From JALOAD01 sp023228995 [NCBI: Candidatus Muiribacterium halophilum] (GTDB lineage: Bacteria; Muiribacteriota; Muiribacteriia; Muiribacteriales): 64,000 bases of DNA. Numbering within the stretch: position 1 is the first letter of the stretch; every line of letters starts with the position of its first letter. The notes under the pieces were generated by a model, which ran no database searches, was not told the DNA's origin, and was given only the letters and a program-made list of their open reading frames with translations. This document shows, piece after piece, positions 41,885-51,037 of the stretch. The DNA lies in contig JALOAD010000011.1 in the NCBI GenBank assembly GCA_023228995.1, positions 1-64,000 of the forward strand, read 5' to 3'. Made by a program: the position numbers and the translations under genes.

Positions 41885-42110
41885 CCTTTACATCTTCATG
41901 TTCATTATCATCTTCGTCTTCAAAATCATCATCATCTTCTTCTTCATCATTAAATTCTTCATCAAAATCAAAATCTTCATCATCATCTTCTTCTAGTTTA
42001 TCCATTACATAAGCATAAGCTATAAGTCCACATACGAATAAACCGCCTAAAGCAACCATGAAAAATCCTAGTTTCACTAATAATCCAAATAATTTTTTAA
42101 TAAAATCCAT
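41856..42110 (-). CDS. small membrane protein with polyacidic tail
   Basis: The 84 aa have one membrane span with a basic start (DFIKKLFGLLVKLGFFMVAL, then GGLFVCGLIAYAYVMD). The 45 residues that follow are almost only Asp and Glu. The ribosome site AGGAGG is ideal and the promoter at 42138-42166 precedes it. Polyacidic tails can mimic nucleic acid or bind cations or basic proteins, but the sequence does not say which. It is the first gene of the operon with the GNAT and HAD genes. Confidence 0.75.
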   Translation of the reverse strand: MDFIKKLFGLLVKLGFFMVALGGLFVCGLIAYAYVMDKLEEDDDEDFDFDEEFNDEEEDDDDFEDEDDNEHEDVKDDDAEEDKE

Positions 42111-42137
42111 ATATTTCCTCCTAAACAGATTAATGTT

Positions 42138-42166
42138 ATTATACCAACATAACTTAACAAATTCAA
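42138..42166 (-). promoter_or_regulatory. sigma-A type promoter of the acidic protein-GNAT-HAD operon
   Basis: On the minus strand, TTGAAT (42166-42161), 17 bases and TATAAT (42143-42138), with TGG before the -10 box as an extended element. It falls between the response-regulator stop and the acidic-protein start. Confidence 0.62.
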
Positions 42167-42174
42167 AAAAAAAT

Positions 42175-43515
42175 TCAAATATTAATATTGTAATTTTTTA
42201 TTCTATACCTTAACATATCTCTAGTTATACCAAGAAGCCTTGCAGCCTTGCTCTGAGACCCACCGGTCTTCACCATTGCTTTTGTTATATATTCAATTTC
42301 AATTTTTTTTACAATATCATCAAGAAGAATACCTGAATCTGATATAAATACATTTTTTTTGTCATTATCCTCTTCAATATTAAGAAATGTCTTTTTAATT
42401 ATATTATCTTCAGAAAGCAATACAGCTCTATGAATTACATTTTTTAACTCTCTAATATTTCCAGGCCAATTATAATTAATGTATTTATCTATTACTTCAT
42501 CAGATATTTTTTTTATATCTTTATTAAGTCTTAAATTAGATTCTTTTATAAAATATTCACATAAAATTGAAATATCTTCTTTTCTCTCCCTTAATGGAGG
42601 AATTTCAATTCTAAACACATTAAGTCTATAATAAAGATCATGTCGAAATTTACAATTTTTTATATAATCCTCAATATTTCTATTAGTTGCAGTAATTATC
42701 CTTGAATCAACAGAAACAGGTCTATTTCCACCTAATGGGATAAATGATTTATTTTCAACTACTTTTAAAAGTTTTGCCTGAAGTTCTGGCTTCATTTCAG
42801 AAATTTCATCTAAAAATAATGTTCCTTCGGAAGTAAGTTCAAAAAAACCTTTAAAATCTTCTTTAGCATCTGTAAATGCACCTTTTTTATGTCCAAAAAG
42901 CTGAGATTCAAGCAAGGTTTCTGAAATAGATGCACAATTTATATCAAGAAAAATAGTATTAGCTCTATTGCTTTGAGAATGTATAAAAGAAGCAATAAGC
43001 TGTTTGCCTGTACCAGATTCTCCGGTAATAAGAACAGGTTCATCAGTTTGTGCATATTTTGTAGCTTTTTCTAATATATTATTCATACATTCACTTTTAA
43101 ACACAAGTTTATTATCAGATTTTGAAGATAAAATTCTATTAGCTGACTTTGTATTTTTTTCATTTATTATTTTTCTTATAGCATATTTAAGCTCAACCGG
43201 TCTAAATGGTTTTTTTATAAAATCAGATATTTTAAGTCTTATTCCATCAATAAGGTATTCTTCTTCTGGATATCCGCTAATAAGTATTACACTAATACCT
43301 TTATTATATAACTTTTTTTCTTTAAGATATTCCATTGAAGAACCATCAGGAAGTCTTATATCCATAACAGCAATTTCAGGTTCAAAGCTCTGCAATGTTT
43401 TATCAAAATCCTTAATACTTAAACAAGTTTCTACTTCAAATTCATCTGAAAGTTCTTTTGAAAGTCTAAATAAAACATCTGCTTCATCTTCAAGAATAAG
43501 TATTTTTTCATTCAT
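42175..43515 (-). CDS. sigma-54-dependent response regulator (NtrC family)
   Basis: The ATG at 43515 (AGGAGGTG site) gives 446 aa. There are three domains in order. The receiver has its phospho-Asp in AVMDIRLPDGSS (about 53) and a late FIKKPFRP. The AAA+ sigma-54 activation domain has Walker A GESGTGKQ (about 162) and the GAFTDA loop that contacts sigma-54 (about 210), with LFLDEISEM as Walker B. A Fis-type HTH ends it (GGSQSKAARLLGITRDMLRY). It overlaps the histidine kinase by 8 bases, so they are a pair. Target genes are not evident; I see no sigma-54 promoter in nearby gaps. Confidence 0.95.
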   Translation of the reverse strand: MNEKILILEDEADVLFRLSKELSDEFEVETCLSIKDFDKTLQSFEPEIAVMDIRLPDGSSMEYLKEKKLYNKGISVILISGYPEEEYLIDGIRLKISDFIKKPFRPVELKYAIRKIINEKNTKSANRILSSKSDNKLVFKSECMNNILEKATKYAQTDEPVLITGESGTGKQLIASFIHSQSNRANTIFLDINCASISETLLESQLFGHKKGAFTDAKEDFKGFFELTSEGTLFLDEISEMKPELQAKLLKVVENKSFIPLGGNRPVSVDSRIITATNRNIEDYIKNCKFRHDLYYRLNVFRIEIPPLRERKEDISILCEYFIKESNLRLNKDIKKISDEVIDKYINYNWPGNIRELKNVIHRAVLLSEDNIIKKTFLNIEEDNDKKNVFISDSGILLDDIVKKIEIEYITKAMVKTGGSQSKAARLLGITRDMLRYRIKNYNINI

Positions 43516-44887
43516 TAGCACCTCCTAATTGTATAACAAATTCACAAAAATTACCCTTTTGCGAATTGACTGTAATATTACCATTATGCATATTTACAAC
43601 ATTGTATACCATTGATAATCCAAGCCCAGTACCTTGAGATCCTGTTGTAAAAAAAGGATCAAATATTCTGTCTATTATATCATTATCTATACCATTTCCA
43701 TTATCTTTAAATATAATATTTATTTTTTCATCTTTTTTTGTTAATTTAATAAAAATTTCTTTATACTCTTTATCTTTTAACGCATTTTTTGAATTCATAA
43801 ATAAATTAAGTAATGCTTGTTCTATTTTTTCACAATCTGCAAAAATATTAAAATTATCTCCTTCTTTTTCAAATATTATATTTATATCTTTTGCAGCTTT
43901 TCTAAAAAAAACAATTATATTCTCAAGATTTGATGAAATATCAATATCTTTTTTTTGATATTTTTCAATTCTAGCATAATCTAAAAATCCAGATACAAGT
44001 TTATCAATCCTGCCAACTTGTTCTAAAACTATTTTAATTGCATCTTTATCAGAAGAATCAAAATTATACAAAATATTTGATATTACATTAAGAGGGTTTT
44101 TTATTTCATGGGCAATTCCTGCAACAAGACTTCCAAGAGCTGAAAGTTTTTTACTATGATAAATTCTTTTATTTATTTCATTTATATGTTCAATTTTTTT
44201 TAAAAGTTCTTTTTCAAGATTTATATTTGTATTTTGTAATTTTTTTCTTGATTCTCTAAGCTCATTAATTAAAAAATAAAATTCTTTTGCTAAAAACTCA
44301 ATTTCATCTCCTGTATTAATACTTTCAAATTCTGAAATATCAATATCATCAATATTTTTTTTTAAAACTTTCCTAAGTTTAACAACAGGCCCCGATATAT
44401 ATGAAGAAAAATAAATCATAAGAATTATTCCAAAAAGCAATGCTAAAAAAATAAACATACTAATTGTACGATTTATATAATCCATTTCTTTAAGATGAAG
44501 ATTGTAAAGATTATTTAAAGTTTTTTCAGTAAAATCAATAAAATTGTATATATCACCATATATAAGATTATTATCAATTATATTTCTATATATTTCCTCA
44601 AAACCTTTTTCTTTTAAACTAAGTTCTTTTACAGTAGTTCTTATATTTTCAATTTCATTATTAAGATTTACTAATTCATCTTTATCAACATAAGTAATAT
44701 TTCCCATATTAAAATATTTAACTTTTAATTTGTTGATTTTAACAATAAGTTCATATTCTTTTACAGATACTTTGAAAACATTATCAATTCTACGAAATTT
44801 TAATAAAAAAAATATAGATATACCAAGTATAATGAAGATGAAAATGCTATATGTAAATAATAATCTTGCATTAATCTTTGTTTTCAT
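43508..44887 (-). CDS. membrane sensor histidine kinase
   Basis: The 459 aa show two spans (about 8-28 and 140-162) around an all-helical sensor region of about 110 residues, and a HAMP-like segment. Next is a dimerisation domain with the phospho-His in GSLVAGIAHEIKNPLNVI (about 260) and an ATPase domain with NLFMNSKNALKD (N box), FKDNGNGID and TTGSQGTGLGLSMV. It is the NtrB-like partner of the sigma-54 regulator downstream. The ligand is unknown. The helical sensor suggests a protein or small-molecule four-helix bundle type. Confidence 0.93.
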   Translation of the reverse strand: MKTKINARLLFTYSIFIFIILGISIFFLLKFRRIDNVFKVSVKEYELIVKINKLKVKYFNMGNITYVDKDELVNLNNEIENIRTTVKELSLKEKGFEEIYRNIIDNNLIYGDIYNFIDFTEKTLNNLYNLHLKEMDYINRTISMFIFLALLFGIILMIYFSSYISGPVVKLRKVLKKNIDDIDISEFESINTGDEIEFLAKEFYFLINELRESRKKLQNTNINLEKELLKKIEHINEINKRIYHSKKLSALGSLVAGIAHEIKNPLNVISNILYNFDSSDKDAIKIVLEQVGRIDKLVSGFLDYARIEKYQKKDIDISSNLENIIVFFRKAAKDINIIFEKEGDNFNIFADCEKIEQALLNLFMNSKNALKDKEYKEIFIKLTKKDEKINIIFKDNGNGIDNDIIDRIFDPFFTTGSQGTGLGLSMVYNVVNMHNGNITVNSQKGNFCEFVIQLGGANE

Positions 44888-44918
44888 TATTAAATTCTCT
44901 GATTAAAAGTAACTTTTG

Positions 44919-45452
44919 CTAAAAAACAAATTTTTCAACTGAAAAAGAAAAAATTAAAAATCCTGAAAAATCTTTTTTATCTACTTTACATCCTGTTTTT
45001 TCAATAAGTTCAGTTATTATTTCAACATTTGTTTTTTTAGTCTTTTCTGGCAATCTAAAAGCTGTTTTTCCTAATTGCTGTATAATTAAACCTTGTTTTG
45101 AAACATCTATATTATCAATTGATTTTACAGCTTTTATTCTTTCAGTTAAAAATAATTCAAAAGTCATATTTTTTATCTGTTCTGGATCAGGCATATTTTT
45201 TTTAGAATCGCCTTTTATAACCATAAGAAGCATATCTCTAAGATTAAGAAGAAATGTTCTATCCATAGTTATATGACAAGCTTCTCCTATAATTTCATTA
45301 TTATGTTTTACAATTATTCCAATACCAGATTTCAAATCAAATATTTCTGGATAATCTTTTTCATCAAATTCAAATACATTACTATTTGTTATATACTCAT
45401 TCAATATATTTCTAACAAAAAGTTCTAATTCTTTTTTTATACTATTTATCAT
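44919..45452 (-). CDS. hypothetical cytoplasmic protein
   Basis: This is a 177-aa soluble protein with no membrane span. It starts with a helix (SIKKELELFVRNILNEYI). A strand-loop region follows (SGIGIIVKHNNEIIGEACHITM), then helices and a C-terminal strand. A pattern of an internal strand followed by a Met-rich helix (NLRDMLLMVIKG) slightly recalls CheC/CheX phosphatases, but their catalytic ExxN pattern is not seen. It lies 31 bases upstream of the histidine kinase gene, suggesting a regulatory tie to that pair. Confidence 0.6.
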   Translation of the reverse strand: MINSIKKELELFVRNILNEYITNSNVFEFDEKDYPEIFDLKSGIGIIVKHNNEIIGEACHITMDRTFLLNLRDMLLMVIKGDSKKNMPDPEQIKNMTFELFLTERIKAVKSIDNIDVSKQGLIIQQLGKTAFRLPEKTKKTNVEIITELIEKTGCKVDKKDFSGFLIFSFSVEKFVF

Positions 45453-45463
45453 TATTTAATCTC

Positions 45464-46402
45464 CTAAAATTTATAATCAAACCCTGCTCCAGTTACCTGA
45501 TAATTATTAAGTATATCATCAATATAGAAGAAAAACACTTCATAATCATCTTTTGAACCAACAATTCTAAATACACTCTGAGCTTTTTGATTATAAAAAC
45601 CCATTACAAGTTCGCTTTCAAGTTGGATATATGGGCTTAAAACATATTTAATACCAATATCAGCTTTCGATTTATCAGAATTAATATTGTAAACAAAATT
45701 TAAAATTGCCTGAATATTATTATCAAGAGAATAATCTGCAGAAAGTATCAAAGAATCATTTCCTCCTCTCGTGACATACGAGATTGCAGAAGATAAACCC
45801 TCAAAACTACCAATTTTACTTTTTAAAGCAAACACATTGCTTTCTGTAACAACATTAAAAGAACTATCCTCAGTTACAAAAAATGAAAACCCAACTTCTA
45901 TATCTTTTTCAACTCCACTAACTAATCTAATATTTGAAGAATTTCTATGAAATTCATTACCTTTAAATGCAAAATCAATTCTCGAAAAACTATAACTCAA
46001 TATAGTTTTTTCAGGTGAAAGTATATTGCAATCAATTAAATTTAAAATACCACTAATTCCATAATGTGAAGATGTAATTTTAAAAATATCACTTGAAATT
46101 GTATTTGTATTTTTTGTCATTTTATTCATAGTAAATGAAAACTGACTATCTTTTTGTATTATTAGATTTTTAGAATAATCAATATATCCATCTTTTACTG
46201 CTTTTAAAAAAATATTATCTGAAACTTGTGAAATATTAAAATATCCATTTTCATCACTCATATAAACTTCATCATTTACAGTAATTGTAACATCAGAAAC
46301 AACATTCATACTACTATCAAATATATTTCCATGAATTGTAAAAGAAAAAGTATTAAAACTAAATAATAAAGCAATAAAACAGTAAATAATTGCTTTTTTC
46401 AT
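45464..46402 (-). CDS. exported protein with carboxypeptidase-regulatory-like domain and beta-rich tail
   Basis: A signal peptide (KKAIIYCFIALLFSFNTFS) is followed by a small beta-sandwich of the CarboxypepD_reg type (GNIFDSSMNVVSDVTITVND, then DENGYFNIS, up to about residue 85). The last 200 residues are alternating amphipathic strands ending with a terminal Phe (GFDYKF). That is the pattern of an outer-membrane beta-barrel, so the cell may have an outer membrane. The ATG overlaps the 840-aa TPR gene in ATGA. No close family is recognised. Confidence 0.65.
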   Translation of the reverse strand: MKKAIIYCFIALLFSFNTFSFTIHGNIFDSSMNVVSDVTITVNDEVYMSDENGYFNISQVSDNIFLKAVKDGYIDYSKNLIIQKDSQFSFTMNKMTKNTNTISSDIFKITSSHYGISGILNLIDCNILSPEKTILSYSFSRIDFAFKGNEFHRNSSNIRLVSGVEKDIEVGFSFFVTEDSSFNVVTESNVFALKSKIGSFEGLSSAISYVTRGGNDSLILSADYSLDNNIQAILNFVYNINSDKSKADIGIKYVLSPYIQLESELVMGFYNQKAQSVFRIVGSKDDYEVFFFYIDDILNNYQVTGAGFDYKF

Positions 46403-48921
46403 GTTTCATCCGTCGATAATGCAAGGTTTTCATATCTTTCAAATACATCTCTATAAGAAATATCAATTCTGCATATTTTATCATACATTTTTACAGCATT
46501 TTCAAGATCTCCGTTTTCCTCAAGCTTTCTACCTATCTGATAAATAAGTTCTTTAAGTTTTCTTTCCATAAGTTCTTCATCAAAATTATTTTTTTCATAC
46601 TGTTTAAGAGCTGATTCTATCATATCTTTTTTTAAATAAGCATAAGTTAAATAAAATCCAGTATCATTTTTTCTAAAAGAGTTATCAAAAAGTTCATTGA
46701 ATATAGTAATTGCATCATTATATTCCCCATCATTAAACAAAGCTTTAGCTCTAGAAAATTTCTCCTCTTCACTCTCTTCAATTATGCTTTTCTTAGTTTC
46801 AGAATACGATGCTCTTAATTTTCTAAGGTCTTTAATATTATCAGATATATAATAATTACCTGGATCTATTTGAAGAAGATTTTCATATTCTATAAGAGCT
46901 TGATTAAGATTTCCATTCGCAATAAAACTTTTTTTAAATATATCATGAGCTTCAGCATTATTTATATCTCTTCTAAATACAAATTTAACTTCCTTAATAG
47001 CTTTTTCATATTCACCAATAGCACAATAAGTTTTTGCAACTAAAATATGAACAGCAATATTTTCAAAATCAAATTCAAGTAATTTATTAAAGACTTTTAA
47101 TGAATTTTTATTGTATATTTCAGCTTTTTTATATTCATCACCTAAAAGATTTAAAACTTCAAGATTATCTTTTTCATGAACAAATACTTTTTCAAGAATA
47201 TTAATTTTATTTTCGTCAAAAATTTCAATTTCAGGTTTAAAATCAGGATTTCTCTTTTTTTCCCAAAAGTATTTTACAATTATTTTTAATAATCTTATAT
47301 TATCTGGCTCTTTAATAAAAAGAACTTTATAAGAATATAAAGCTTCTTTTGTGAAAATTTCTTTTTTAAGATTTATCATAGCATAATAGCTCATGAGTTC
47401 TTCATCTTCAGCAATTATCTTTTCAGCTTCTTTAAGAAGAATTTCAGCTTGATCAACATCTCTAAGCTGTATATAAGAAAAAATAAGCATTTTATAAATT
47501 TTAATTTTCTTTTGTCTTACAAATTTATATTTTCTGACTGTTTCTAAAAGTTCAACAACATCAGACCATGATCTTTTTGCAAAAAACTCTTCTGCTTTTT
47601 TTATATTAACTCTTTTTTTAACAATAGGAGAATTATAAGCTATTAAAAATATCAATATTATAAGTAATGCATACACAAAATAATTTTTTAGACTTGGCAA
47701 AAATAATTTCATCTTTATATCTGAAATTCTCTTTTCTATATTATTATCAATATTAGGATACTTATTAAGATAATCCTTAAAATTTTCTTTAATATAAGAA
47801 AAATGTTTTCTTGAACTTATATAATCGCCAATAAAGTAATAACTATCTGCAAGGTAAATCCATACTTTAATATCAGTTTTATCATTTTCAAGTATTTTAA
47901 AACAATATTCAATTTGTTTTTCATAATCTTCTAAATTTTTATAACTTTCCATTATCTTCATGTTAAGAATATTCTGATTAAGATTGTTAGGAATAGTTTC
48001 TGACGCTTTTTTTAAATAAGATACAGCCTGATGATATCTTCCAATCTTAAACATCTTCATTCCATCTGTAAATAACTTTTCAGCTTCATTTGAAATATTA
48101 TAATCTTCTTTTATTTTATCTCTAAAATTAAGATATATTGAATTGTTTTTAGATAAAGTAATTGCTTTTTCTATATTTTCTAAAGCAGCTGTCCAATTTT
48201 TCATCCTATAATAATCATTTGATTTTATATAAGAAGTTTCGGCAATATCATCTACTTCATTTTTTTTAATTGTTTCTTTACTAATATTATTTTGTCCATA
48301 TTTTGTCTTTTCATCTAAAATACTTTTTAAAGATTCAAATATTGAAGGGTCATCTGGTGCAAGATGAAATGCTTTTTCAATATTTTCAGAAGCTTTTTCA
48401 AAATTCCCGCTTCCCTGATAAACCTTAGCTGCAATTTCATATAAACGAGCACTTCTTGGAAGAAATTCCTTAGCTTTTTCAAAAATATCAAGAGCTTCTC
48501 TAAATTCTTTGTTTAAAAAATATATATTTATAAGTTCTATATACCATTTTTCCTCATACTTAAAGGAATCTATCTTTAACTTAAGATCATTTACTGAAGA
48601 ACGGCGTATTTCTTCAAGAAGCTTTATTGAAGGTTCGTCAGAAGGATACATTGACAATATAAATCTGGTTTCTTCAAGTGCTTTAGAATAATCATTAACT
48701 TTAAAAAAACAAACAGCCAGATTATATCTTGCATTAAGATCTTCTTGCTTAATAATAAGAGCTTTTTTAAAAAGATCTTTAGCCTGACCATAATCACTTG
48801 AATTAAAATACATAATACCTTGCTTCATATATGTATCAAAATCAGAAGCATAAATATTCATGCAAAAAAAAGCTATAAAAAATATAATATATAATTTTAA
48901 ATATTTAATGGTTTTCCACAT
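46399..48921 (-). CDS. large membrane TPR protein
   Basis: The 840 aa have a signal-anchor (LKLYIIFFIAFFCMNIYAS) and an extracytoplasmic TPR set (MYFNSSDYGQAKDLFKKAL at about 34, ARLYEIAAKVYQGSGNFEKA, AVSYLKKASETIPNN). One membrane span follows near residue 412 (YFVYALLIILIFLIAYNS), and then a second TPR set (YEKAIKEVKFVFRRDINNAE, and GEYNDAITIFNELF). TPR arrays on both sides of the membrane are unusual. The start lies inside the last 25 bases of the other TPR gene. It probably scaffolds an envelope complex, with no enzymatic motif seen. Confidence 0.78.
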   Translation of the reverse strand: MWKTIKYLKLYIIFFIAFFCMNIYASDFDTYMKQGIMYFNSSDYGQAKDLFKKALIIKQEDLNARYNLAVCFFKVNDYSKALEETRFILSMYPSDEPSIKLLEEIRRSSVNDLKLKIDSFKYEEKWYIELINIYFLNKEFREALDIFEKAKEFLPRSARLYEIAAKVYQGSGNFEKASENIEKAFHLAPDDPSIFESLKSILDEKTKYGQNNISKETIKKNEVDDIAETSYIKSNDYYRMKNWTAALENIEKAITLSKNNSIYLNFRDKIKEDYNISNEAEKLFTDGMKMFKIGRYHQAVSYLKKASETIPNNLNQNILNMKIMESYKNLEDYEKQIEYCFKILENDKTDIKVWIYLADSYYFIGDYISSRKHFSYIKENFKDYLNKYPNIDNNIEKRISDIKMKLFLPSLKNYFVYALLIILIFLIAYNSPIVKKRVNIKKAEEFFAKRSWSDVVELLETVRKYKFVRQKKIKIYKMLIFSYIQLRDVDQAEILLKEAEKIIAEDEELMSYYAMINLKKEIFTKEALYSYKVLFIKEPDNIRLLKIIVKYFWEKKRNPDFKPEIEIFDENKINILEKVFVHEKDNLEVLNLLGDEYKKAEIYNKNSLKVFNKLLEFDFENIAVHILVAKTYCAIGEYEKAIKEVKFVFRRDINNAEAHDIFKKSFIANGNLNQALIEYENLLQIDPGNYYISDNIKDLRKLRASYSETKKSIIEESEEEKFSRAKALFNDGEYNDAITIFNELFDNSFRKNDTGFYLTYAYLKKDMIESALKQYEKNNFDEELMERKLKELIYQIGRKLEENGDLENAVKMYDKICRIDISYRDVFERYENLALSTDET

Positions 48922-50225
48922 TTTTCACAAAATTTTTGTTCACTAGTATTAATATGAGCACATACAGGACAAATTTTAATTCCTTGTTCCATAATAGAAT
49001 TTTTATCTTTTATCATACGATTTTCTATATCCAAACCCTCTTTTCTTTTTTCATGTTCATCAAACATATTTTCTAAAAAAACTGATTCAGGATATTTTTT
49101 CCTTAACTCAGTGTAAAACTCTTTTAAATTATCCATTTTCCCGGTAGCTTTAGCACTATCAAAAAATATTTTATGAAGATTTTTATCTTCCATAAATTCT
49201 TTCATACTTAAAAAATCTTTGGCAAATTTATAAGCTTGTTCATGTTTTTTATTAGAAACATAACATTTTAATAAAGTGCTTTTAAGTTTATTATCATCAG
49301 GTCTCAATTTTTCAAGAACTTTTTCATATATAGGAATCATAGCAGGATCAAGATCCTGTTTTCTAATACCTCTAAGACAAATCATATCAGCAGCATCAAG
49401 ATTTTCTGGATTATATCTATAAATTTTATTATATATATTCATAGCAGAATCATTTATATCTTTTCTTGCAACATAATAATCAAAAAGCATATTTATAATC
49501 TTAGTATCGCTTGGATTTTTTTGTAATTTAATCTCATATTCTTTTATTGCCATTGGTGAAGTATCATTTGTCTTTATAAAAATTTCACAAAGAAGATCAT
49601 GAAGCTCAGGTGAAATAGTTTTCATTCTAATACCATTCATTGCATATTTTTTAGCATTAGTATAAACACCCATTTTATAATAAGCTTTTGCCAAAGTTGC
49701 ATTTATAAAATATTTATCTGGAATTGTAAAAGAATATGGTTTATCTAAAATACTTCTTGTAATCTTAACTGTATTTTCATAATTACCTTTTAAAAATTCA
49801 TCTTTTATTTTAATAAGATCAGCATCTTTTCCTTTTTCAAGTCTGTTTTCAGCACCAGCATTATAAACTGAAATAATTTTAAATACAAAAGAAAAAAACA
49901 TTATAAATCCAACAATATAAAAAGCAATCTTAAATCTATCAATAAAATCCATAGCTTCAGCTTTATAATGATTCATTTTAAGTTTCATATTTTGTGGTCT
50001 CATTGTATAAGCTGTAAGATAATTTTCACTTGCTTTCTTATAATCTTTGTTTTTATAAGCTTCTTCAGCTACTTTTATAATAAAATCAGGATTTTTCTTT
50101 TGCTCCATAAGCTTTTCTTCTTCTAATTTTCTTTCAAATATCGAATCAAAAACGTCTTTTTTCTTTTCTTCAGAAAAACTTACAAAAGACATTAAAACAA
50201 GAAAAACAAAAAATATTTTTTTCAA
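48897..50225 (-). CDS. membrane TPR protein with C-terminal zinc ribbon
   Basis: The TTG at 50225 has an AAAGGAGG site 4 bases upstream, so I reject the 7-codon-longer frame. The 442 aa have a signal peptide, a first TPR (AYKNKDYKKASENYLTAY, about 53-70), and a membrane span near 95-117 (FYIVGFIMFFSFVFKIIS). A row of TPRs follows (GVYTNAKKYAMNGIRMK, DINDSAMNIYNKIYRYNPEN). The end is a zinc ribbon, CPVCAHINTSEQKFCEKCGK, the form often found at protein termini. It overlaps the 840-aa TPR gene by 25 bases and the PHP gene by 4. It is probably a partner of the former. Confidence 0.78.
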   Translation of the reverse strand: MKKIFFVFLVLMSFVSFSEEKKKDVFDSIFERKLEEEKLMEQKKNPDFIIKVAEEAYKNKDYKKASENYLTAYTMRPQNMKLKMNHYKAEAMDFIDRFKIAFYIVGFIMFFSFVFKIISVYNAGAENRLEKGKDADLIKIKDEFLKGNYENTVKITRSILDKPYSFTIPDKYFINATLAKAYYKMGVYTNAKKYAMNGIRMKTISPELHDLLCEIFIKTNDTSPMAIKEYEIKLQKNPSDTKIINMLFDYYVARKDINDSAMNIYNKIYRYNPENLDAADMICLRGIRKQDLDPAMIPIYEKVLEKLRPDDNKLKSTLLKCYVSNKKHEQAYKFAKDFLSMKEFMEDKNLHKIFFDSAKATGKMDNLKEFYTELRKKYPESVFLENMFDEHEKRKEGLDIENRMIKDKNSIMEQGIKICPVCAHINTSEQKFCEKCGKPLNI

Positions 50226-51037
50226 AACGCCTCCTTTAATTTGCAAAAATATAAATAATCTATACAGAAATTCCCAATTTCAGGATTTTTATCTCCATTT
50301 CCATGATAATCACTACCACCAGTAATAAGCATATTTTTTTTCTTTGCTAAATCTAAAAACTCTTGCATAAGATTACTATCGTGTGAAGGATGAAATACTT
50401 CAATTCCATCTATGCCTTTTTTTATAACAATATCAAAATAATCTCTGTTTTTTAAAACACCCGGGTGAGCTATAACAGCAATACCATTATTATCTTTAAT
50501 AAGTTTAATAGTATTTTCAATATCCATGCCATTATCACGCTCAGCATAACCAGGAAGCCCGATTGACAAAAAATTATTAAAAGCTTCATTTTTATTTTTC
50601 ACATAATTTTTTTCAATCATAGCCATAGCAATATGAGGTCTTCCAATATAATCACTTGCTCCTGTAAATTTTATCACATCTTCTATTGATAAGACAATAT
50701 TAAGTTTTGAAAGTTTAGCTAATATTTGATAAGCACGCTGAATTCGTTTTTTTCTAAGTGTTTTAAGTATATCTTGAACTTCATTTGAAACAGGAGAATT
50801 AAAATATCCAATTATATGTATTTCATCATCTGGCATATCAACAGAAAACTCTATACCTCTAATAACTTCTACACCACAAGTTTTTCCGCAATTAACTGCT
50901 TCTTCAACACCATTCATAGTATCATGGTCAGTTATAGACATACCAATAATACCATTTTGAGAAGCTGATTTTACAATATCTGTAGGAGAAAAACATCCAT
51001 CTGAAGCTGTAGTGTGAATATGAAGGTCTATTGCCAC
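50222..51037 (-). CDS. PHP-domain phosphoesterase
   Basis: The metal ligands of the PHP fold are all visible in 271 aa: DLHIHTTASDG (residues 4-14), ITDHDTMNGV (36-45), EFSVD with Glu, and IAHPG (about 173). GGSDYHGNGD (about 240) closes the site. This matches the YciV/TrpH group, of which characterised members hydrolyse 3',5'-nucleoside bisphosphates (pAp) or the 5' ends of short RNA. It overlaps the lipoprotein gene upstream by 10 bases and the TPR gene by 4. Confidence 0.9.
   Translation of the reverse strand: MAIDLHIHTTASDGCFSPTDIVKSASQNGIIGMSITDHDTMNGVEEAVNCGKTCGVEVIRGIEFSVDMPDDEIHIIGYFNSPVSNEVQDILKTLRKKRIQRAYQILAKLSKLNIVLSIEDVIKFTGASDYIGRPHIAMAMIEKNYVKNKNEAFNNFLSIGLPGYAERDNGMDIENTIKLIKDNNGIAVIAHPGVLKNRDYFDIVIKKGIDGIEVFHPSHDSNLMQEFLDLAKKKNMLITGGSDYHGNGDKNPEIGNFCIDYLYFCKLKEAF

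Noticed and set aside
41696-41996. 99-aa Phe/Ile-rich plus-strand frame
   Set aside because: It is the reverse of the polyacidic and GNAT genes, both of which have real ribosome sites or motifs.
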